Shown piece after piece: positions 15,069 to 20,122 of a stretch of DNA of 20,122 nt. Each line of letters starts with the position of its first letter. Within the stretch, counting starts at the first letter, position 1. A program made the translations under genes and the position numbers. The notes below the pieces were generated by a model, which saw only the letters and a list, made by a program, of their open reading frames with translations, made no database searches and was not told the DNA's origin. The DNA is from Candidatus Woesearchaeota archaeon (GTDB taxonomy: Archaea > Nanobdellota > Nanobdellia > Woesearchaeales > BS150m-G63): assembly GCA_019322735.1 (NCBI GenBank), contig JAHWIG010000008.1, forward strand, positions 1 to 20,122, in the 5' to 3' direction.

Positions 15069-15209
15069 ATGCCGATCATTAAAGGTATCTGTGAAATGTG
15101 CGGTGGAAGCCTTGATGAGGCTAGTAGGAAAGATGTTGGTGATACTTTATATGTTATTCTTAGGTGTTTGAAATGCAATCACGTTGTAGCAAGGAGTACT
15201 GTTGATTAA
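15069..15209 (+). CDS. Small zinc-ribbon protein, 46 aa
   Basis: The gene runs from ATG 15069 to TAA 15207-15209. The protein begins MPIIKGICEMCGGSLDEA and ends YVILRCLKCNHVVARSTVD. The two knuckles CEMCGG (from residue 8) and CLKCNH (from residue 33) are separated by about 20 residues, a two-strand zinc ribbon. The stop is followed after one base by the next gene's ATG. It is the first of three genes transcribed from the TATA box at 15038-15046. Single-ribbon proteins this small are frequent in archaea; without a further domain no partner or substrate can be named. Confidence 0.78.
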   Translation: MPIIKGICEMCGGSLDEASRKDVGDTLYVILRCLKCNHVVARSTVD

Positions 15210-15210
15210 T

Positions 15211-15396
15211 ATGGTTCATGAAGGGTGGAAAAAAGAGATAACTGATAAGCTTAAGAACTTTGAGTTTGAAAAGCTACCACAAATTACTAAGAGATGTCCA
15301 CAATGCCATTCAATAAGTCTTGATTTTGATGTAAAGACTGGCAAGATAAAATGCACCAAGTGTGGATTTGAAGAAAATTTGCCAGTTCTAGGATAA
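15211..15396 (+). CDS. Zinc-ribbon protein, 61 aa, TFIIB/TFIIS-type knuckles
   Basis: From ATG 15211, one base after the preceding stop, the protein has an N-terminal amphipathic helix (WKKEITDKLKNFEFEKLPQI) and a zinc ribbon with CPQC (residues 29-32) and CTKCGFEE (about 48-55). The phrase VKTGKIKCTKCGFE is like the ribbon of TFIIB or TFIIS and of many archaeal nucleic-acid-associated ribbons. An in-frame TTG three codons earlier overlaps the previous gene and was not used. The next gene starts 1 nt after its stop. It is predicted cytoplasmic. A nucleic-acid or translation role is plausible from the fold alone, not demonstrated. Confidence 0.8.
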   Translation: MVHEGWKKEITDKLKNFEFEKLPQITKRCPQCHSISLDFDVKTGKIKCTKCGFEENLPVLG

Positions 15397-15397
15397 G

Positions 15398-15628
15398 ATG
15401 GAGCTCAAATACCCTTATAAACAGATACTGATGTTTACTTTGATTTCTCTTGGTATCTTGGCTGTTGTTTATTTTCTTAAGCAATCTCTTTTTTCAGGGG
15501 AGGTGCCTCAAAATATATATGGGCAGGGATTTATGTATCTTAAATTTGCTGTTTTGGTTGTCTTTCTTCTTGGGATTATATTTTTAGTTAGGACAGCCAG
15601 CTCATTTATGCAGAAGAAGAATATATAG
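15398..15628 (+). CDS. Two-transmembrane-segment protein, 76 aa
   Basis: A short integral membrane protein of unknown function. The first hydrophobic segment is about residues 10-26 (LMFTLISLGILAVVYFL), followed by a polar loop (KQSLFSGEVPQNIYGQG). The second segment is about residues 46-65 (LKFAVLVVFLLGIIFLV), ending in the basic tail RTASSFMQKKNI. The basic C-terminus after the second segment would place both ends inside the cell. ATG 15398 is 1 nt after the zinc-ribbon gene, making it the third gene of a compact cassette. Its stop (15626-15628) lies 2 nt from the end of the convergent HD gene. Confidence 0.75.
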   Translation: MELKYPYKQILMFTLISLGILAVVYFLKQSLFSGEVPQNIYGQGFMYLKFAVLVVFLLGIIFLVRTASSFMQKKNI

Positions 15629-15630
15629 GA

Positions 15631-16279
15631 TTAGTTCAGATTAAATTCCATAACCATTCTATTTATGTGTTTATAAAGCCCTGGACAAAATACATATGCC
15701 CTTGGCATTATGAATTCCTTTGTTGATTCTAAAATCCTTTTTTGCCTGGATTCCCTTGTTTCAAAGAGTCTATCAACAAGCCCATTTATGGTTCGTATAT
15801 TTGCAGCCCTATCTGCTGCCATAATTATATTAATCCTTTTATCATTAAGTGAATAATCTACTATCTTTTCTCTGTGATTCCTCTTATAGGTTGGATGGTG
15901 TGGATGATGATCTGCTGTCATGCCATCAACCAAGTATGCAACATCTTCTCCAAATATGGAATTGATTGTCCTTAAAGAAGTATCTGTATCTTCTACAACA
16001 TCATGCAATAATGCAGCTTTTATTGTTGTAGAATCAGCGCCAGCAAGTGCAGAGAGATAAGAAACTTCTACCGGATGGTTAAAGTAGGGCTCTTTGCTCT
16101 CTCTGAACTGGCCAGCGTGTGCATTTTTGCTTAGTGTGTATGCATTGGCGATGTTTTGATAATCAAAATTTGAATTTATAGCTTTTAATAATAAGATAAA
16201 TTTATTTATGGGAAAGTCATATGTTACCTTGTCCCCTATTAAGTTGTCGTAGATACTTATACCCCCAGTGTAGTTTCAT
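15631..16279 (-). CDS. RelA/SpoT-type HD hydrolase, stand-alone, with an apparent 1-nt frame break at its start
   Basis: The frame from about 16275 to 15631 encodes a complete HD domain of the RelA/SpoT/MESH1 kind: AYTLSKNAHAGQFRESKEPY, then FNHPVEVSYL, the catalytic ALLHDVVEDT, SIFGEDVAYLVDGMT and, near the middle, AADRAANIRT (the ADRLHN-type motif with Ala-Ala). Such domains hydrolyse (p)ppGpp or, in MESH1, NADPH. No synthetase domain follows, so this would be a small hydrolase of about 215 residues. The frame contains no ATG, GTG or TTG upstream of the domain. An ATG at 16277-16279 overlaps the preceding stop as TAATG, the expected coupled start, but is one base out of frame. Removing one base, in the G5 run at 16262-16266 or the AAA after ATG, restores the gene. 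Either an assembly error, a recent mutation or a +1 frameshift explains this. Confidence 0.78.
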
Positions 16280-16527
16280 TAGTAGTTAGCTAGCCATAAA
16301 TTCTTGGGTATTATATGATATTTTTCTAGGGTAATATCAACTACTGTGCCATCGTCTTTCATAAACTTGACATGATTCTCACGATGGCTTTCTGCATCCC
16401 TTAAACTGGCCACTAATTCATAGTCCTTCATTTCTAGGCCAAAGTTTTCTTTTACAAAACCCCTTTCCCATTTCCTCCATTTGCCGAAGCAAGGAGGAGA
16501 CTCTCCATTAAGGATAAATTCTTTCAT
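16279..16527 (-). CDS. Hypothetical protein, 82 aa
   Basis: Unrecognised small soluble protein, rich in Trp, Lys and Glu: MKEFILNGESPPCFGKWRKW, then ERGFVKENFGLEMKDYELVASLRDAESHRENHVKFMKDDG and a beta-prone end TVVDITLEKYHIIPKNLWLANY. I chose ATG 16527 because GGAATAA lies about 8 nt upstream and the start is 4 nt after the preceding stop. An earlier in-frame ATG (16563) would overlap the preceding gene by 32 nt. Its stop TAA shares its last base with the ATG of the HD-hydrolase gene, so the genes are coupled. Function unknown; the operon position suggests a link with the HD protein. Confidence 0.68.
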   Translation of the reverse strand: MKEFILNGESPPCFGKWRKWERGFVKENFGLEMKDYELVASLRDAESHRENHVKFMKDDGTVVDITLEKYHIIPKNLWLANY

Positions 16528-16531
16528 TTTA

Positions 16532-16717
16532 TTATTCCATAGTATCTGCTTCTTCCCAGCCATTCATGAATGCTTCTTCTTCTGCTGAGATTTCATCATT
16601 TTCCAACAAATGGTCTGTTCCATTTCTAGAATAGATGTTTCTTGCGTCATAAAACTCTTCATTTTCTATGAACCCGTCATTTTCCCACTTAAGATATGTT
16701 TTTTTATCTTTAATCAT
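16532..16717 (-). CDS. Small acidic protein, 61 aa
   Basis: A 61-residue, strongly acidic protein with no cysteines: MIKDKKTYLKWENDGFIENE, then EFYDARNIYSRNGTDHLLEN and DEISAEEEAFMNGWEEADTME. The C-terminal DEIS-EEEAFM-G-EEA phrase resembles a short motif I recall in small DPANN/archaeal proteins of unknown function. It is the first gene of a three-gene minus-strand operon with the 82-aa protein and the HD hydrolase, preceded by a GGGGGTG ribosome site 7 nt before its ATG and by the TATA/operator region at 16743-16775. No function can be given. Confidence 0.72.
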   Translation of the reverse strand: MIKDKKTYLKWENDGFIENEEFYDARNIYSRNGTDHLLENDEISAEEEAFMNGWEEADTME

Positions 16718-16724
16718 ATTTCGA

Positions 16725-16731
16725 CACCCCC
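16725..16731 (-). promoter_or_regulatory. Strong Shine-Dalgarno GGGGGTG before the 61-aa gene
   Basis: On the minus strand GGGGGTG ends 7 nt before ATG 16717. The same sequence with the same spacing occurs before the divergent AbrB-PhoU gene, whereas many other genes in the window have no Shine-Dalgarno at all. Confidence 0.6.
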
Positions 16732-16742
16732 GTGTATTTTAT

Positions 16743-16775
16743 CGGAAAAGTATAAAAATTACAATTTTCCGGAAA
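16743..16775. promoter_or_regulatory. Operator-like CGGAAA repeats around the minus-strand TATA box
   Basis: CGGAAAA (16743-16749) and TTTTCCG (16765-16771) form a 7-bp inverted repeat with a 15-nt spacer. The second arm is part of the perfect 10-bp palindrome TTTCCGGAAA (16766-16775). The spacer holds AATTTTTATA (minus strand, 16751-16760), the likely TATA box of the 61-aa/82-aa/HD operon. A further direct repeat, TTACAATTT, occurs at 16759-16767 and 16778-16786 (19-nt period). The layout suits a dimeric repressor that blocks TBP binding. The divergent AbrB-domain gene is an obvious candidate regulator, but this is inference. Confidence 0.5.
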
Positions 16776-16844
16776 TCTTACAATTTATATGGTAAATATA
16801 ATATATATATCTTCTGCTTATATTTTATAAGTTTTATATAAAAA

Positions 16845-16859
16845 CGAAAAGTTTAAATA
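16845..16859 (+). promoter_or_regulatory. BRE/TATA promoter of the AbrB-PhoU gene
   Basis: CGAAAAGTTTAAATA combines the BRE-like CGAAAAG and TATA TTTAAATA. The predicted transcript start near 16880 gives a leader of about 20 nt that includes the GGGGGTGA ribosome site. Confidence 0.6.
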
Positions 16860-16886
16860 TAATCATGCTTTTCTTTAATTTAATTA

Positions 16887-16894
16887 GGGGGTGA
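16887..16894 (+). promoter_or_regulatory. Strong Shine-Dalgarno GGGGGTGA before the AbrB-PhoU gene
   Basis: GGGGGTGA ends 7 nt before ATG 16902 and fixes that start. It matches the ribosome site used by the divergent small-protein operon. Confidence 0.7.
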
Positions 16895-16901
16895 ATTCAG
16901 T

Positions 16902-17870
16902 ATGAGACGAAAAGTTATACAAATTGCAGGAAGCACTAAAATTATTTCCTTGCCAAACAAATGGTGTAAGGAGTTTAATATAAATAAAGGAGATGAAATT
17001 AATGTAAACATAGATGGAGGTACTATTCATGTAAGTCCAGTTAGGGGATCAAACGTAGAGCAAGCAGAGATAGATGTATCTGATATGGAAGATATGGCCG
17101 TAAGGGTAGTTCATGCAATGTACAAGAGGGGGGTTGATGAACTGAAAGTTAATTTTAAAAATCCTTCCCAGATAAAAGATATTCAATCTGCAATAGGGAA
17201 AGAGGCTATGTCTTTTGAGATTGTTGAGCAAGGAAGGAATCATGTTGTTATTAAAAGTGTAGCAGAGAATTTGGAAGAATTTGGACCAATATTAAGGAGG
17301 ACATTTTTACTTCTAATAAATATGGCAGAAGATATTGAGCTTGCACTCTCTAAAAAAGATTTTCTAAGATTGAATGAAATTGTTTTCTTAGAAGCAACCA
17401 ATAATAGATATACAACCTTTTGCAGGAGGTTATTAAACAAAAAAGGTTCAACAGAGTATAAAAAAATAGGTCCAATTTATTATATAATCGAAGAATTAGA
17501 AAATATAGCTGATTATTACAAATTCATATGTAAGAGATATGTAACATTCAAAAAAGATGAAGGGATTGAATTGGATGAAGAAGCTTTTGAGATATTTAAA
17601 GGGGTAAATGGGTATCTAAAAGATTTTTATACTTTATTCTATAAATATGATAATAAATTAATAAATGATATGTATACAAAAAGAAAAGAATTATTGAAAA
17701 AGTGCTTAGATTGTGTTGAAAAAAGTTTTACGCAAAGAACTAAGAAAGGGATTCGATCATGTCCTGTTTTATTGTATAATTCATGGACAATACTTCAACA
17801 TACTTTTTGTATGGTTGGGCCCTATCTTACTCTTAAGGCGGGAAGGAATCTTGAAAAAAAAGAGATATAA
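16902..17870 (+). CDS. AbrB/SpoVT-domain and PhoU-domain regulator
   Basis: A 322-residue protein of the archaeal type that joins a SpoVT/AbrB DNA-binding domain (residues 1-46: MRRKVIQIAGSTKIISLPNKW, then INKGDEINVNIDGGTIHVSP) to a PhoU-like helical region (about 120-315). The AbrB swapped-hairpin domain binds DNA as a dimer. PhoU bundles bind metal clusters and, in bacteria, restrain phosphate import and signalling. The linker (about 47-118) is alpha/beta (VDELKVNFKNPSQIKDIQSAIG). The helical part includes NMAEDIELALSKKDFLRLNEI and a Cys-containing C-terminus. No pst transporter or phosphate kinase lies nearby, so a phosphate role is only a family-based guess. It is divergent from the HD-hydrolase operon across a 184-nt spacer with operator-like repeats and may regulate itself and that operon. 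Confidence 0.9.
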   Translation: MRRKVIQIAGSTKIISLPNKWCKEFNINKGDEINVNIDGGTIHVSPVRGSNVEQAEIDVSDMEDMAVRVVHAMYKRGVDELKVNFKNPSQIKDIQSAIGKEAMSFEIVEQGRNHVVIKSVAENLEEFGPILRRTFLLLINMAEDIELALSKKDFLRLNEIVFLEATNNRYTTFCRRLLNKKGSTEYKKIGPIYYIIEELENIADYYKFICKRYVTFKKDEGIELDEEAFEIFKGVNGYLKDFYTLFYKYDNKLINDMYTKRKELLKKCLDCVEKSFTQRTKKGIRSCPVLLYNSWTILQHTFCMVGPYLTLKAGRNLEKKEI

Positions 17871-17888
17871 TGAATTATGGATAAATAA

Positions 17889-20096
17889 TTATCTCTTTAA
17901 TTTATCAAAGTTTATGTTGTTTGATCTGGAAATTTTACTTGCAACACTATATAAATTTCTAAAATAATTTGATATTTCTTTATCTTTTTCATTATTACTA
18001 TCTTGCAAACCATCCATATATTCTAATTTTGCTTTGGTTGAAGGTGCAATTCCTTTCAGTGAATTTGTAGTTACGTCTTCCGTTGCCTTTTCTAAGCTAG
18101 TATTACTTAAAGAAGGGGTAGATAACATTTTGATTGTAGTCTTATTTTTACTAAAGTATTTACTTCTAGACTTCTTAAAAAAATCACAACCAATAAATGC
18201 ATACTGTTTTGCCATTTGCCCATAATGCATCATCTGACTTTTGTGTTCTTGAATTTTATTATCATATGTTTGTTTATTTATCTTATTGTTTTTAAATAAT
18301 TCTTCATTACGTACTGCATATTTTGTTATAAATAAATTTCTTTTTCTTAAATTACGGTAATATCCCATTAATAAAAAATCTAACCAAAATTTTGGATCAT
18401 TATCCTCAAAATTATTTAACCTATCATTGACCCCTTTCATAAAATTAGTATAGTGATATAATCTTTTACCTAAACTTTTGTGTGGTGGGTTTCCACTGTT
18501 ATCCTTTTTGATGTTAAATTCATAACTATCAATTATATGAAATAAATCTTCTAATATATGACTGTTCTTAAATGCTTGATCCCAATGTGCGAACTTACGC
18601 TGAATATTCTGTTTAATCTTCCTATTTATTTGTGGTAAATAGCCTCCTGGATATTTATCATGTTTTTTTAAGCCAAAATTATGAAGTAGTTCCTTAATCC
18701 CCACATTTACTCTTCTCATATCCCACCCAGAATTTCCCGGACTATTATCTAAATTCCTTGAGAATAAATTAATATCCCTATTAGTTAAATTATCAAACAA
18801 AGATAAAGATTCTTTAAAATTATTAAAATCCTTTTCAGTTAATCTATTTGGGTCTTTATCATTACTAATATTATAATGATTAAAATCAGTTATTGCATCT
18901 ATCATGTTTTCTTTATAACCAGAAATTAACTTATTTTTTATAGATCTCTCAGTCACACCATTAAGAAGCTCTGTATTATTCTGCCATACATTTAATTCAT
19001 TAATATTCACTTCCATTATTAAATTCAATATATTGGAGTACCAATTGCGTTGTTTATTGGTTAGTGTAACAACATTTATTTGTTCATTTAATTTTTTAAA
19101 TACATAACCTATTGAAGGTCCAATAGTCACCTCACAAATAACTTGTCTGTGACGAGATGGAAGAGAAAGCAACTGATTATCTTCAGCATCTACTAACTTT
19201 TCAAGAGATTCACGACGATCTTTTGGGATAGAAGGACAAGAAAAAATTAAATTTGGAAGTTTAAATTCATTCCCCTTATTCAATTTATTATAATTTAAAA
19301 ATAATTTCAAGTCCTCTCTATGCTGAGTTACGTTACTTGTATCTTCAAATTTTTTTATATAATATGCCTGATGGCCAGACTCAAAAACTTCTTTATGTGA
19401 ATATTCATTTGCTACTCCAACTTCTTTTACTTCCCCATATTTCCTATCTGGATTAATATTTGTGATTATACCTGTTGCGCAATCAGTGGCGAAGCTTGGA
19501 TGTACCATTCCAGCATTCATAGAGATTCTATCATGAAAATAATTAGTAAAATGAGTAAGTCGGTGTCTCTTGTCTGACAACTTGCCAACTGAGACCCTGC
19601 TTTCATAAGTTTGCCAATCATTTAGTCTTACCATAAACCTAACTTGACTGTCTAATACTTCTTCATCTCTCCTTTTGATGAGTGCTTTTATTTTTTTATA
19701 AAAATCTTCCCTCTCAAATGGTCTCCATAAATACTCATCAATCTTAGGTCTATTAGAAATAATATCTTTATTCCCCATTCTTGAAATATTTTTCTTTTCA
19801 GTAGTCATTCCCATAAATAAAGCCTTTTCATCTATTACCTTTAGTTTAGGAATTAAATCATAAAAATTTTCAACAGAAAAATCTCCATCTTCAAAAAATA
19901 TTTCAGACAATATTATGTCAAAAGGAGTATCAAAAAAAGTTTGAAGTGCAGCTTTCTCAGAGGTAACCATTGTTGCTGAGTATCCAACCTTATTTAATAT
20001 TTGTTCTAGATTATAATTTTTTTTTGTATCAACTATTAAAATATTCTTCTTCCCATATTCTCTTAATTGGTTTTCTAACTCTGAGGTATCTTTCAT
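17889..20096 (-). CDS. Degenerate receiver domain fused to an APH/choline-kinase-like phosphotransferase, 735 aa
   Basis: Residues 17-141 have the response-regulator receiver layout: KNILIVDT (D23), GYSATMVTS, FDIILSE, ALFMGMTT and EYLWRPF. The phosphoacceptor Asp is Glu65, the second acidic-pocket Asp is Thr24 and the switch Lys is Arg125, so it probably cannot be phosphorylated normally. Residues about 155-740 show an APH-like kinase pattern. There is a possible beta3 lysine in HQAYYIKKF (K248/249), a helix with E261, a hinge-like QVICEVTIGPSIGYVFKKL (318-336), then a catalytic loop HWD (504-506) with Asn511 five residues after the Asp, and IIDSYEF (521-527). This is the HxDx4N...IID signature of aminoglycoside phosphotransferases and choline kinases. 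About 165 residues separate hinge and loop, longer than usual. The C-terminal 100 residues are Ser/Asn-rich and probably disordered. The gene is Asn/Lys-rich compared with the housekeeping genes. ATG 20096 is 20-odd nt after a TATA box. Confidence 0.75.
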   Translation of the reverse strand: MKDTSELENQLREYGKKNILIVDTKKNYNLEQILNKVGYSATMVTSEKAALQTFFDTPFDIILSEIFFEDGDFSVENFYDLIPKLKVIDEKALFMGMTTEKKNISRMGNKDIISNRPKIDEYLWRPFEREDFYKKIKALIKRRDEEVLDSQVRFMVRLNDWQTYESRVSVGKLSDKRHRLTHFTNYFHDRISMNAGMVHPSFATDCATGIITNINPDRKYGEVKEVGVANEYSHKEVFESGHQAYYIKKFEDTSNVTQHREDLKLFLNYNKLNKGNEFKLPNLIFSCPSIPKDRRESLEKLVDAEDNQLLSLPSRHRQVICEVTIGPSIGYVFKKLNEQINVVTLTNKQRNWYSNILNLIMEVNINELNVWQNNTELLNGVTERSIKNKLISGYKENMIDAITDFNHYNISNDKDPNRLTEKDFNNFKESLSLFDNLTNRDINLFSRNLDNSPGNSGWDMRRVNVGIKELLHNFGLKKHDKYPGGYLPQINRKIKQNIQRKFAHWDQAFKNSHILEDLFHIIDSYEFNIKKDNSGNPPHKSLGKRLYHYTNFMKGVNDRLNNFEDNDPKFWLDFLLMGYYRNLRKRNLFITKYAVRNEELFKNNKINKQTYDNKIQEHKSQMMHYGQMAKQYAFIGCDFFKKSRSKYFSKNKTTIKMLSTPSLSNTSLEKATEDVTTNSLKGIAPSTKAKLEYMDGLQDSNNEKDKEISNYFRNLYSVASKISRSNNINFDKLKR

Positions 20097-20107
20097 TGTA
20101 TTAACCG

Positions 20108-20120
20108 ATATTTAAACATA
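20108..20120 (-). promoter_or_regulatory. TATA box of the receiver-kinase gene
   Basis: The minus strand reads TATGTTTAAATAT. The TATA centre is about 18-20 nt before ATG 20096, slightly closer than the other genes here, so the true transcript start may be at or just inside the annotated start. The window ends before any BRE can be judged. Confidence 0.4.
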
Positions 20121-20122
20121 GT

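Noticed and set aside
16610..16795. Plus-strand open frame of 61 codons in the divergent spacer
   Set aside because: Antisense to the 61-aa acidic gene and crosses its promoter; no ribosome site or TATA box of its own.
16902..17870. PhoU as part of a phosphate-uptake (pst) operon
   Set aside because: No phosphate transporter or sensor kinase genes lie within the window; the AbrB fusion points to a separate archaeal regulator type.
1..20122. tRNA, rRNA, CRISPR arrays, insertion sequences and tyrosine-recombinase att sites
   Set aside because: Looked for on both strands; no cloverleaf-like blocks, regularly spaced repeats, transposase or integrase motifs were seen by eye.

Overview
The window reads as a piece of an AT-rich archaeal genome, most likely a DPANN lineage such as Woesearchaeota or Pacearchaeota. 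The evidence is archaeal family-B DNA polymerase, Lhr helicase, archaeal-type IleRS, ribosomal proteins S19e, L39e and L31e, an AbrB-PhoU regulator, many tiny zinc-ribbon proteins, and BRE/TATA promoters placed about 25 nt before start codons. Genes are tightly packed with 1-4 nt gaps. TAA, TAG and TGA are all used as stops. I see no tRNA, rRNA, CRISPR array or insertion sequence, and no gene-free stretch longer than about 190 nt.

Layout. 1-~120: the window begins with what looks like a gammaproteobacterial Trm112/YcaR gene start, abruptly joined to the C-terminal third of an archaeal PolB; this is probably a chimeric contig end. 119-4369: PolB (ending in a PIP box), a COG1407-type metallophosphoesterase and Lhr form a DNA replication/repair operon. 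4413-7738: a 48-aa zinc ribbon and ileS, each with its own near-leaderless promoter. 7823-11316: an accessory four-gene block (membrane-anchored protein, 721-aa unknown with a possible GNAT-like C-terminus, 104-aa unknown, lipoprotein). 13492-11341 (minus): S19e-L39e-L31e with long charged tails, followed 2 nt later by a secreted unknown. 13587-14557 (minus): a coiled-coil protein and a secreted pentapeptide-repeat protein. 14642-15628 (plus): a HExxH putative metalloprotease, then a compact cassette of two zinc ribbons and a two-TM protein.

16717-15631 (minus) is an operon of two small acidic/unknown proteins and a stand-alone RelA/SpoT-type HD hydrolase. The HD reading frame is separated by one base from its translationally coupled ATG. 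It is divergent from an AbrB-PhoU regulator (16902-17870); the 184-nt spacer carries CGGAAA half-sites and a perfect 10-bp palindrome around the minus-strand TATA box.

The most unusual gene is 17889-20096 (minus): a 735-aa protein with a degenerate response-regulator receiver at the N-terminus (Asp to Glu at the phosphoacceptor, Lys to Arg at the switch). It also carries a catalytic-loop signature of the aminoglycoside-phosphotransferase/choline-kinase class (HWD, Asn five residues after the Asp, then IID). I know of no described system with this architecture.
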